DNA of 64,000 nucleotides from Sympetrum striolatum (Eukaryota > Arthropoda > Insecta > Odonata > Libellulidae): assembly GCA_947579665.1 (NCBI GenBank), contig OX388349.1, positions 25,576,459 through 25,640,458 on the forward strand, in the 5' to 3' direction. The position numbers were made by a program, and so were the translations under genes. Of this stretch, positions 1-9,960 are shown piece by piece; within the stretch, counting starts at the first letter, position 1, and each line of letters opens with the position of its first letter. Below the pieces are notes generated by a model, which saw nothing but the letters and a program-made list of their open reading frames with translations, did not search any database and was not told the origin of the DNA.

Positions 1-2
1 AC

Positions 3-702
3 GGACGCCACACTCGTTTCTGCGAGTGGAGATTTATTCACCGCGCTCGCCTAAATCTCCTCCCCGTCAACGCGGCACGAAGGGGAACCGCGAGAGGAGG
101 TACACGGTGCCGCAGGTGCGGCAGAGCGGAAGAGACTGCCGCAAGTGCTGAACCACTGCGCCACCCACTCTGTCGCGTGGACAAGAAGACATAATGCAAT
201 TCAAAGTCTTCTTACAGAGAGCCTCCCGAAGGAATGGATACCGATAGGGACCGATCGTCGCATCCCAGGAGACCCATCGCTCCTGCGCCCCGATGTCATC
301 GCTGCGAAGGAGCCGAACGGGCCGTTAAATATCATCGATGTAACGGTTCCGTTCGACAACCGGACGGACGCACTAGACGCAGCCAGGGCCGCAAAACTAC
401 AGAAGTACGCGGAGAGCGCGGAGCGACTGAGGGTGCGGCACGGATACCTGCGAAAGGTGCAGCTGAACGCGTTGGTGGTGGGCGCCCTCGGCTCGTGGGA
501 CCCTGCGAACGACGCCCTCCTCCGCAGTCTCCACATCTCTGAGAGAAGGATACCGGCACTCCGCAGCAGGATGGTGTCGACCGCCGTCAAGTGGAGCAGG
601 GTCATCTACGTGGAGCACGTCACCGGGGAGCGGCAATACCGCGTCGTAGAGGCCACGATCGGAGCCGACGGAGGACCCATTGGAACACCACCCAGCGAAT
701 GA
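3..702 (+). pseudogene. C-terminal zinc knuckle and restriction-like endonuclease domain, copy A
   Basis: This is the C-terminal end of a single-ORF retrotransposon protein that nicks target DNA for target-primed reverse transcription. From position 3 one frame reads through the TRCRRCGRAEE knuckle. Near 125-147 a 2-bp loss relative to copies B and C shifts the frame, and the reading continues from 145 with NHCATH, the second half of the CCHC knuckle. The endonuclease core follows: LRPDVI with its aspartate near 291, then IIDVTVPF, a lysine-rich AAKLQKY segment, and a C-terminal SRVIYVEHVTG block shared with copies B and C. It ends at a normal stop at 702. The 5' end is cut by the window edge and the frameshift makes this copy inactive. 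Confidence 0.8.
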
Positions 703-739
703 CGCCCGAAATAAAATGAAAGAAATTCAATTACTTTGC

Positions 740-801
740 GTTCACGCCAAATAAACCTTGCTTTGTATAAATATCACCGAAAAATAATTGTAAGGCTGGA
801 C
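740..801 (+). other. 3' UTR hairpin 1, copy A
   Basis: GTTCACGCC (740-748) can pair imperfectly with GGCTGGAC (794-801), with an A/T-rich loop between. The equivalent stem in copies B and C is CCCTGGC/GCCAGGG (19468-19529 and 25500-25560), at the same distance from the stop codon and enclosing the same TTTGTATAAAT block. Confidence 0.45.
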
Positions 802-956
802 TGTTTACATAGCTTGTATATATCCTATTTTGTAAAATGACTTTATTTAAACTCTGTTGTTACCCCCCTTTTTTCTTTGATATGCAGGACCCAAACAAAC
901 GGGCCGCATGACTGTAGACAATAACAGCCAAATATAAGGCTGCAGGGGGACAACCA

Positions 957-1022
957 TTTTCTCGGCCATGAAATATCTTTTGCTAAATTATATAAATGCA
1001 AAATATCCAAAGGCCGAGAAAA
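957..1022 (+). other. Copy A-specific hairpin with CTCGGCC stem
   Basis: TTTTCTCGGCC (957-967) is inverted at GGCCGAGAAAA (1012-1022). Inner segments CTTTTGC and GCAAAA also pair, giving a long AT-rich hairpin. I do not see it in copies B or C. The stem resembles the 5' stem of U2 snRNA (TCTCGGCCTTTTGG), but that may be chance. Confidence 0.5.
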
Positions 1023-1059
1023 AATCTATGTAAAAATTGATACTTAAATCAAACCTCAG

Positions 1060-1090
1060 GTCAACCAACCCTAAGGGTATGTGGTTCGAC
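1060..1090 (+). other. 3' UTR hairpin 2, copy A
   Basis: GTCAACC (1060-1066) pairs with GGTTCGAC (1083-1090). An inner stem CCCT/AGGG sits just before the conserved GTATGTGG block. The same position in copies B (19738-19772) and C (25764-25796) forms stems with different bases, so pairing is kept while sequence changes. It probably serves as an RNA recognition structure for the element's reverse transcriptase (inference). Confidence 0.6.
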
Positions 1091-1157
1091 GCCGCAAGGC
1101 AGCACTTTGCTACCTGCAAATGAAATGTATGATGATCATTTCGTAAAATAAACGTAT

Positions 1158-1308
1158 TATCTGTTCTTATCAGCTTTATAACTGATATGTCTCGCATTGC
1201 GGGACCAGAATATTAAACTGATTTTTGGACTATGGCGGGGTGCTAGGAGTTTACTCCATCCCTGCCGCGGGTTGGCCCGGCATTGCAGTACCGTCGGGAT
1301 CGGCCCAT
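1158..1308 (+). ncRNA. U2: U2 snRNA gene, 3' portion (5' end replaced by retrotransposon)
   Basis: U2 snRNA pairs with the intron branch point in the spliceosome. From TATCTGTTCTTATCAGC onward this segment follows insect U2 to its 3' end. The Sm-site block AAACTGATTTTTGG is at about 1215-1228. It is followed by the stem-loop III region GGGGTGCTAGGAG and the stem-loop IV region CGGGTTGGCCCGGCATTGCAG. The first ~37 nucleotides of U2, including the 5' stem and most of the branch-point recognition sequence, are missing and replaced by copy A. Some changes (CTTTATAACTGATATG instead of CTTAATATCTGATACG) suggest an inactive, ageing copy. Confidence 0.88.
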
Positions 1309-1595
1309 AATAATTATATCCACTGGTAAAACTGTAAACATAAACATTTGCAGTTGTTGTTGTAAAGGTTACGCTCAGGGCAAACGCCCTTATTGGGCGA
1401 ACCTACTTGGAAATTTCCTTTGTATGTATTTTTTGCTGTAAAAAATTTAAATGATGTTATTTTTTGTTATAAATACATTGCAAACTGACTACTGTTTTTT
1501 TATTCCTCCCTTAAACGCACGACACATGGAAATAAATACCTTCGAAAAATTTCGAACGTGAAAAACTCCGTAACGTAAAAAAAAAAATCAAAAAC
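1309..1595. other. Spacer between U2 fragment and Utopia-like 5' fragment
   Basis: This is AT-rich DNA after the end of U2 with no ORF. It could be original U2 gene 3' flank; I could not confirm a snRNA 3' processing box. Confidence 0.4.
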
Positions 1596-2360
1596 TTGAA
1601 CATATTTCCAAAATTAATAACACCGAGTATCGCTACGAACCCGAGGGGCCAATCTCGGGCCTCCGTGGCGATGCGACGAGAGGCCGTTGCATCCACATGC
1701 ACTGAAGCCATCGATGTGGATGCAATGGTGCGGGACTTGCTAGCTGCCGCCTCCACGATTCCGCCGCCCACCGTCTCCCCCGAGGCCCGGCGAGCAGCAG
1801 CCCGCCTCGGGAGAGAAACCTATATACAGACACGCAATACAAGGACGAGACCAAGGAGCGCTCCTCCAAGGACGGAACAATTCACGATCCAGAGGACCGC
1901 CGGCACCCAAACGCCGCTCCACTGGATGCTGGAGGACCAGCGAATTCTAAAGCCGACCGCCGGCGCGACTTTCAAATTGCCCGGGAAGTCCCGAAACCGG
2001 CCGTAGAGATGGCGCCACCCCGAAAACCAAAGCAGGCCATGAATAAACGGCGTCCCGCACCCAGGGAAGAGACGCTACAACCATGGAGAACCGTAGAATC
2101 TCGAAAGACAAAGTTGCGGAGGGAGAGAAGGGAGCGGCACCAGGCGCCACTCCCCCAACACCCCCCCAAGACATGAACGAAGACGTCCACCGCCACCACG
2201 AGAGGAAGGATGGCATCGAGACGGAAGACCACGACGCAACGACCCGCAGCCGCACCCAGGTCCCCAAGGAAGACGCCCACTACCCGGAATTAGATGGCTG
2301 GACCACGACAGAGGACCATGGCCTCCTCTCCCACCACCACCGCCACCGCCGTCCCAATGG
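1596..2360 (+). pseudogene. Utopia-like 5' fragment (N-terminal coding region)
   Basis: The 136-residue reading frame 1596-2006 contains a run (AARLGRETYIQTRNTRTRP) also found at the start of copies B (13451-13790) and C (20855-21200). The following frame (2083-2373) carries the GAAPGATPPTPP motif that recurs at 15880-15930 and 21300-21345. This is therefore the N-terminal arginine/proline-rich region of the retrotransposon, cut off before the reverse transcriptase. It is broken by a stop at 2006 and ends near 2360 in unrelated AT-rich DNA. Its upstream part (1600-1740) has no counterpart in copies B or C, so it is the longest 5' sequence of the family here. I see no zinc-finger or other known N-terminal domain. 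Confidence 0.65.
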
Positions 2361-2560
2361 GGAATTTGCATAATTTTTTTTAACACTTTAAATGGGAAGT
2401 TTATCATCTAAAATGTACTCGGCGAAAATTTTACTGATGTACAATATTGTTTTATAAAGATATTACTCTTTAAAAATACTATATTTTCGTCTGCTTGAAA
2501 ACACTACGTCACCAGGATTTCGGCGCGTGACGTCACGGCACGGTATCGCTGCAGACGTCG
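2361..2560. other. Unassigned AT-rich spacer
   Basis: I see no gene. The last ~45 bp are CpG-rich and end in CGTCG, directly before the Transib terminus. Confidence 0.4.
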
Positions 2561-2596
2561 CACAGTGGGCGGAAATCAGAAAAATGTGGCCAAAAC
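2561..2596 (+). repeat. Transib T2 left terminal inverted repeat
   Basis: CACAGTGGGCGGAAATCA is followed by an A-rich stretch and GTGGCCAAAAC. It is an imperfect inverted match to 13416-13450. Confidence 0.75.
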
Positions 2597-3691
2597 TCAT
2601 ATCTCCGTTATTATTTAACGTAGATCCACGATATTTTCCACTTTTGCTGATTACTACCTCCTAAATCCGTTTCTAATGTTTGTTGTTCTGTAGATCAATC
2701 AGGGGCTTTTAAAAACAAAATGGCGGAAACAGAAAAATGTCCTCCTTTGAATATTAAAAGGGGGTTCAACTATAATTGATATCTGCACGTAAGATACTTA
2801 ATTTATTCCTATATGTACTGTAAATAAGTTATTAACATTGATACAATACCGTGAATAACCTTTTCGTGATGTATCCATGAAAATAAGGCTAGGAATGTAA
2901 TCAAAATATTCCACGGAAATTAATTAATTTATTTTATTTTCATTAGGAATAAAACATAATTCTGTATCTGAAATGAATGAATAATTATTGTCCGTTCGGT
3001 TTCGGAAGTCGGGTAAAAGATTAACGCACCCTCGAGCTCCCAACAATAGCCCTGAACTGGTCGACCACCCGCGCTAGTCGTGCTTGATTCCACTCTGATT
3101 ATTGGACATGTCATAATAAGCATTACTTTAATTTTTCCATTATTTTCTTTACTTTTTCTTTCATATCTTGGTTGAATTTCATGAAAAGAGTCCAAATACG
3201 ACAGAGTTAAGTCAAGTAGTTACGAATTTGTTGTGATATATTTTTAATCTATTTAAGTAAGCTCAGTTAGCTAAGGAAAGGTGTTTCGTACTTTATTTGA
3301 CTGTATATCAAATTTTTATGTAGTCACGTTTGTTGAAATAGCTCACGGACTGTCACGGACGCGGAATAGGACACGAACGAAAGTTATTTATGATACATAA
3401 TATTGTTTGCAATAATATTTGCAATATATTATTTGCACTAATATTATGTAGCATGTAACTAATAAATAACTTCCTCTCTGCGTTCAGGGCTTAAAAAGAC
3501 CGATTTGCAGGCTTGAGACTGACAGTGGCCGCATTAAAAGTTATTTACATATTTACAAACTATTTACATGTATAATATACAATATTTACAGAAACCTATA
3601 TAATTCCACTTTTATCGTATTTTTCTTTCCATCTCGCCCTCTTTCCTTACTCCAGAGGAGTACAACCAAAGTCATGAATACTTAAGTGCAA
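2597..3691. other. T2 3' noncoding region
   Basis: This AT-rich interior of T2 lies downstream of the transposase stop codon on the minus strand. I see no convincing coding sequence. Confidence 0.4.
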
Positions 3692-3985
3692 TTAATAGTT
3701 ATCTTCATCGGAATCTATGTCGTTGCTGTCTCCGTCGGACTCTTTAATATCATCAATCAGAAGGAGATTCCTAGCTTCTTTGGTTAACTTAACATTTCTT
3801 TGATTTGACACTGCTGTTGAAGATATCATTGGGTCCGAAGATACAAGAAGCCTTCGAAAAGTATCCTCGAATGATACCATTCGTGAAAATTTTCTGGAAT
3901 GCAGCTCCCGAAACCTCCGAATATCCTTATGTTTCGATTCAAGGGCCTCCTCCGACAATTATCCAATGGGTAGCACTGCTGCTTG
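3692..3985 (-). pseudogene. Transib transposase, C-terminal segment (T2)
   Basis: The minus-strand frame starts with AAVLPIG, has a premature stop, then LSEEALESKHKDIRRF, SRKFSR, RRLLVSSDP and an acidic tail ending at 3692. The S-E-x-x-x-E-x-x-x-K-D-x-R-R-F pattern is the same as the RAG1 segment around its third catalytic acidic residue, so this is the end of the DDE transposase core. The paralogous segment in T1 (14355-14632) aligns residue by residue. Reading upstream, the frame meets the TA of the mariner-type insertion at 3986 and continues in frame on the far side at 11576. It is inactive because of the stop and the insertion. Confidence 0.8.
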
Positions 3986-3987
3986 TA

Positions 3988-4014
3988 CAGTGGCGGGAAA
4001 AATTATCGCAACAC
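3988..4014 (+). repeat. Mariner-type terminal inverted repeat, copy 1 left
   Basis: It starts CAGTGGCGGGAAAAATTATC, follows the TA at 3986-3987, and is inverted at 11547-11573 with a few mismatches. Confidence 0.85.
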
Positions 4015-7000
4015 TTTGCGCGCGCACCAGTGGCTTTCGCAGAAACTATTTGGAATTCTGCTTTCTGTGACTGACTGGCAACACCGAAGAAAGCCTCGAA
4101 AAGCGGTAATATTTGAGTCGGAGCCTAGAACTTACTCAAATTTCCTCTCTTTGGAACTCTTCTTAGAGCCTTCGCGCGATCTCTCCCCGAGTTCGTCATG
4201 TTTATTTCGGCGTTTCTCTTTCACCGATAGTTATCGTATTTATAGAACGATAGGATAAATATATATTTATTCCAATTTCAATCTTAAATGCAATAAAATA
4301 CATGGACAATAATTGAAATTTAATTCTTAATAATGTGAAGAATGCTATTCGGTTTTAATAATGCGTAGCAATAAGAAATAAGTGGGATTGGAGTAAGAAT
4401 ACGCGATGTGGTGATTCTCACCTTTAGAGAACGAAAATTTTGGAGTCTAGAGGAAAATGATGTTTTGCGAGATTATAGCGAGAACGGATGGCCTATAATG
4501 GTCTCTTTTTCTGGATAATTTGTGCGCTAGTAAGGCGTTATTTCGGTAGTTTGGTTTCTCACTCGAACATACGTATTTCGGCTGCCTGCTGGATATTAAT
4601 GTAAATGTAATTCTTCAAACGTCCAGTTCAAACATAGGATATTCATTATTTGTGATAAACATTCCGAGGAGGATTTTTGATTACAAGGCTTATGTTTTCA
4701 ATTCAGCAATTAGAATTCGAGAAGTCGTTAGAACGATTACTGAGTTACTAACTATGAAACAACGTAAAATTTGTATTTTGTCTACGGAACATAATTTTCC
4801 CCCAAAATTTTCATGCAGACGAAGGAAATTCGTAATATAAATTTATATACACCATTTGTCACCTAGAATACATGAAATCATTGTCCGTCAGGAGTTAAAA
4901 GGAAAAATACCAATTCCAAAGTTAAAACAAACATGATTTCATAAAAACCGAACAATTTCTGCGCATATATCGGACTTGTCTTACATTTTGTAACAGAGAG
5001 CTCGGTGACCTTGGTCATTAGTCAATCGTGTTGCCTTCGCGCGGAGAAATTCACGTAGAAATGCATTAAGGCTTTTATAATTCGCGAGGAAAGTCTTTAA
5101 CTACAAGTTGATCCCTTCAAAGTATTGCAGGCGCTAATGCAAAACAAACGTTGAAATGCATTACCTCGCGTGGAAACGCTTTACCATATGTCGAGCACTT
5201 TCAAAGCAAGTATTGCAGGTGCCAGGTATATTTTTCCTTTTCGTGCCTATATCAGCTAGACTCAGGACCCTGATTTTACAGTCGCCCAGTAGAAACTATC
5301 CTCTGGCTAATTCAAAGATCCTTCCTCACCATGGTGCTAAGGAAATTAGATGTTATTGCACTCGTAAAAATATTCCCAAATAATATTATTATATTAGCGT
5401 ATTTTAGTAAACAAAGACTTCCTAATCAACAACCCAAGTTTTTAGTACTGATACGTATTTTATGAACGTCTGACTTTATAAAGTTAATTAACCAGGATTA
5501 AGCTGCCATAATAAAATTATTGATAAGCTGCTAAAATGGACATCTCAGCTTGTTGGGAAGTGTCACAAATATTATTAGTTGCTAATTAAGAGGTGATTTT
5601 GCAGCTGACTGACACATGTTATTGGCATAGGAAGGGCACGAGCTCGAATTCCGCTTAAGTTAAATGAGTTTTTTTAGCTTAAACTTCTCTTTTTCGGGAA
5701 ATGAACGAATGTAAGATATGATTTTCACATGATTTATACGCCCCTGTGATGAATATACATATTTACCAGGGAGATGCAATTCATTATGGAAAAATAACCA
5801 TTGGACATGAAAGATACGGAACCGATTCATCACCAATTGTCGGTCAAGAAAATGTTCGTGTGTCAGTGAAAATTCCTCTTCTACCAAGGATTCGAGGTCG
5901 TTCGCTGAAAGACAATGTCCTTTGACTCATTTTCCAAAATTAGAGGTATTTGACAAGGCCTCCTGATTTCTGGAAGCACGATGAACCTTTCGCTTTCAGT
6001 GCAGCGGATTTTCGAAAGCCTATGCGTCACTCGCAACAACAAACCGGTCGTAAGGCAAGGAGCTCAGCCTTACTTACTCAGGCTTATTGGTGACTATTTC
6101 TTCATTTAGGTATTCACGTCGATAGACGGACAACCAGCGGACCGCGTAAGCGAATCTTTTTCATTTTTAGGCTGTAAACAAAAGCCTTGAGAACTATTGA
6201 CATTCTTATGCATATTATTATTTATTGTTCGTCTACAACCAGGACAATTCGCGGGTTCACACTTTCCAGTTTTCTCGGCGGTAGTTCTAAACCAATTATA
6301 TATATATTTAGATTTAGATATATACCCCGCGAGCTGCCAGATGGGTATGGTAGGGGTTGTAATAACACCATCATCACGTAATCTACCCTATCAACCTCTC
6401 TAATTGCCCGGGGAAATAAACGACCAAAAGTAATAATGTTTTGTGATTACCTCCTTGTAACTTCTTGTCGATGCTTCTTGGAGATCGCGATTAGGTCTTT
6501 AGTTGCATCTTAATTTCATTTACTTCATCTTTAGATTCTGAACCGATAAAGCTTTCGAAGAGCTTCCGTCAGTTATTAGATATTCTCACCTGGAGCGAAT
6601 TCCAATAAAGAAGTGCTTAACTCTATGTCTATGAAGCTGAATCATATAGAGGAGAAAGAAGGAGAATGGATATATTATTAATCATCCTATATTTTTCTTG
6701 ATTCCAATGAAATTCTCGATTATTAATCATAGTGCATATGTGCACACTGTTACCGAGTCTGAGAGAAATACGAATACATATAAATATTTTCCACTTGCTC
6801 TAAATTATGTTAAATAGTCTCCTTCTCTTAAAAACATGAAAATTGAGTAACATTATGGGGATGGAGCTCTATGGTGAAGCTGACATTTCTTCATAATCAT
6901 CTATGTGTGAGAATCTAGGGATTCTATCGAATGTGGACATGAACATACAGATGATAATTAATTATTGCTTTGTCGCAAGGGGCGCAGCCAGGATTTGTCT

Positions 7001-7620
7001 ATGGGGGAGAGGGTCATAGACAGTAGAAAGAGCGAAAAAAATTCTACATTTCAGGGCCGGTATATTCATGCACGCTACATGATAGAAGATATGATAAATT
7101 CTTAAAAAAACTAAAATGCATAGAAAACTAGGATATGTTCACGGTTATGTGGCAAAATTAAAACCTTTTTGAGATTTTAGTTTGTAAAATGAATAATTGA
7201 ATAATAATGATGAATAATAATCCTCAATGATATTTGGATTTCCAGTTTTGATAGGGGCAATTTCTCTTACATTGTCATTATTTCTCAAGGTGTAAAGTTT
7301 TTATCATTGTAAATATTAATTTCGAGTGCCTTTGAGAGTTTTTTGAAATCAAAGGAAGGTTAATTAAACTTTCCTTTAACTGTTATTGAATGTGAGAAGA
7401 AATAAATTGGTAGTAGTGATTTAGGAGATGATATTGAAACGTAAGTATTTTGGAGGTAGCACTACAATTAGGACAACCCAGTTACTTTGAAGGAAACCGA
7501 AGACCAATCGTAGCGGAAACGGATGAATTTTTCCCCTTAATTATATGTTGTTTTATAAATACGATATATTCTGATTATTGAGTTAAAATGTCGACAGCAC
7601 AAAAACACCATAAAAATATG
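4015..7620. other. Left interior of mariner-type copy 1
   Basis: This is about 3.6 kb of AT-rich sequence repeated at 51475-55084. Short open frames exist but none matches a family I recognise, and no transposase remnant is evident. Confidence 0.5.
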
Positions 7621-7624
7621 TCTA

Positions 7625-9200
7625 TGTAAGAACCCTTCAATCCGCCTTTCGGCGTGTGGCAGGGGGTACAGTCACCTTACCTCTATTTTCCTTATCAATT
7701 TCTTTCGCGTATCATGCGCGGAAAAAATGAATTCTTGATACGATTCCTTCTAGCATTTATTTCTCTAATCTTCCTCGCAGTATCAGAGCGGCCCACATCA
7801 ACAGGGAGATCGCATTATATCGATTGCATCATTTGAGAACCTAATTTCTCTGAACTTACTTAGTAAATTTATCCTTTGAATTAGTCTTCTATCTCTTAAT
7901 GATTAAAATCCCGCGTACTGCATCATCTGAGTAACACTCACCGTTTTATCATGGTAATTCTGTACAAATCGTATCGTATACAATCAATCAAACAAATGCC
8001 GTACACGAACTGTAATATAAAAGTTATAATCAGTGTAATCGCGAAACAGTATTTTCTCGTTTGGCTAGGTTGAATAAGAGGAATATGAGTTTTTTTTCTT
8101 TGAAACACGATGAGCATCCCCTCAACGATCTACTAGATAATCTTTGCATTCTATTCACTTTTCCTATCGCATCTCTAATATGTTCTTTCAAAGATAAACT
8201 ACAGCTAAACGTGACAATTAGATATTTTGTGTGGCGCACTAACACTAAGGGTTGTCGCGAAATTTGTTGCTGCGTGGAAATAACGTTTTTGGATGATATC
8301 TATCATCCTTACGGTTTATATACATCATTCACAAAAAACTCTAGGTGCGTCTTACAAGATTTATCTTTATGGAATCCGTCTTGGATCCGAATGATTCCTA
8401 TGTTTATGGTAAGAAACTGAATAATAGAGCCTGCTATAATATGCTCCATTATTTTGCAGAAATTCGAAGTTAACGAAAATTACCCATAATAATCTGATCA
8501 TTCTTAGGCCCCGGAGTGACGTTTAATTTCTTCCAGGACATTGGGACAGTACCCTCATTAATTGATTTCTGATAGAATTTCCTATCAATCTGTTGCAGTG
8601 AATTTCCACTAGCATCAACTTATATCTCTATGGAAATCATATCCGAATCAATGCGCGAAGTAAAATCGTTAACTCGACCATCATCTTATGAGAAACATTT
8701 CTGGAAGTACGGGTTAAGTAAGTTAGCTATTTCTGCCGATTTATTTAAGGCAATTCCCTCTTCGCTGATAAAGCTAGTCATAGAAAACCGACCACCACGA
8801 GTCCCTCACACTTATGACCAAAATTCTTTCTAATCGCCAACTAGTGATTTTAACAGGGTTCGAGATCTATATTCCTGGTATTCTTTTCGTGATCCTTCCT
8901 CAAATAGCTTTTGCACTTCCTATAGTTTTGATCACCATGCACATGGATCTCACCGCACGGTTTAAGTTTTCTCAATCGCGAGTGAATGACTCCTATGCAA
9001 CGATTCAAACTTCTTCCTCGTCTCACCTACTGTTTAGACGGAACATATTTAACTAAATCTACTTTGATTATACGTAGAAACTCTACCCAACTATCATTTA
9101 CTGTATTTTCACCCGAAAAGCCTAAAAAATTATCTAAGCCTTCGTTCAAATAAAACCTTAAACTCAGAAATAATTGCTTTGCGAATTACATACACTTGCC
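7625..9200 (-). pseudogene. CR1-like LINE reverse transcriptase remnant (in copy 1)
   Basis: Reading the minus strand, decayed but ordered reverse-transcriptase landmarks appear. They are a thumb-side segment VNRMQRLSSRSLRGCSSCF (8030-8245), then GWSSLRDRRLIQRINLL (spelled out in copy 2 at 51150-51250), then KNSFFPRMIRE near 7700, and the 3' end CCCCTGCCACACGCCGAAAG near 7645. Upstream, INEGTVPMSWKKLNVTP matches the RT start region typical of CR1/L2/Jockey elements. Many stops and frameshifts interrupt it. The tail resembles the LINE 3' stub at 32697-32765, so the same family is dispersed in this genome. Confidence 0.7.
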
Positions 9201-9386
9201 TCACCGGCTTAAGAGATCTAACCGCTACTACTTTCATCCCTGCCATTATGACATCATGGTCTGACTGTACCGTCAACTACAGCGAGGCTAGTTATTATTT
9301 GTGGGTGGGAAGTGGCTATTAAATCTAAATTGATACCTTGCCTCGCACAATTCGTTCAAGTTTTAGTCGTATTTACCTGATCTAAA

Positions 9387-9960
9387 TCATGCAACGAAAA
9401 AGTAAGATGTATTTCGTGAATTTTTTTTCCCACTGCTAGTGCTGGAGAATTTTAGATTATCCCAATTAATATGCGGTAGGTAAAAATCTCTTCCTACGGC
9501 GATGATTGGATCTTTTATTTTCTCGCCATTTTTCTGTAAGGCCTCGGATAAATCAACAATACAACCTATTTTTTCATCGGGAGGACGACACAAAGAACAA
9601 ACATTAATATTACTTCCGTTTTGTCTTAGAATCGAGCACCAAATGATTTCCCTCCTGCTATTTTCTACGAATTCATCGCGCTTACTAATTAAATGAGTCC
9701 ATACTGCTATAAAACCTCTACCGCTAGATCTACATAATCATATTTTCGGTATATCATATAATCGGGGGAAATATCTCGCTTTGAGTAATATCCTCGCTTA
9801 ACCAAATCTTTCTAGTATGATATCCGCGCAGTTTCTCATCGTAATGCTAAAGAATTCCACCTGTTTATTACGTAAGCTCTTGCAATTTACTATTATTATT
9901 TTTAGATCTCTCAGTTCGCACATTAAAACATGGTTTCCTTTTTCGAATAACCTTTATCTT
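9387..9960 (-). pseudogene. CR1-like LINE AP-endonuclease remnant (in copy 1)
   Basis: The minus-strand frame 9593-9387 reads CRPPDEKIG, then IIAVGRDFYLPHINWD. This corresponds to the YRPP and GDFNLPHINW motifs of the apurinic-type endonuclease domain, with the catalytic GDFN changed to GRDFY. Further upstream (to about 9940) weaker matches to the N-terminal part of the domain are seen, such as SEIFPP. The fragment lies directly upstream of the RT remnant in the same orientation, so both belong to one old LINE insertion carried inside the mariner-type unit. Confidence 0.7.

Larger units (their letters stand above)
1..1157 (+). mobile_element. U2-targeted RLE non-LTR retrotransposon (Utopia-like), copy A, 3' part
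   Basis: The window opens inside this element, so only the end of its endonuclease domain and the 3' UTR are visible. It is homologous along its length to copy B (13451-19841) and copy C (20855-25846), both in the coding part and in 3' UTR blocks such as AAACAAACGGGCCGCATG. It stops where U2 snRNA sequence begins (1158). A restriction-like endonuclease plus a U2 snRNA target is the known signature of the Utopia lineage. The Utopia name is an inference from domain and target, not from a database match. Confidence 0.8.

Noticed and set aside
1158..1308. An intact U2 snRNA gene
   Set aside because: The first ~37 nt and any promoter are missing and there are substitutions. It is only the 3' part.
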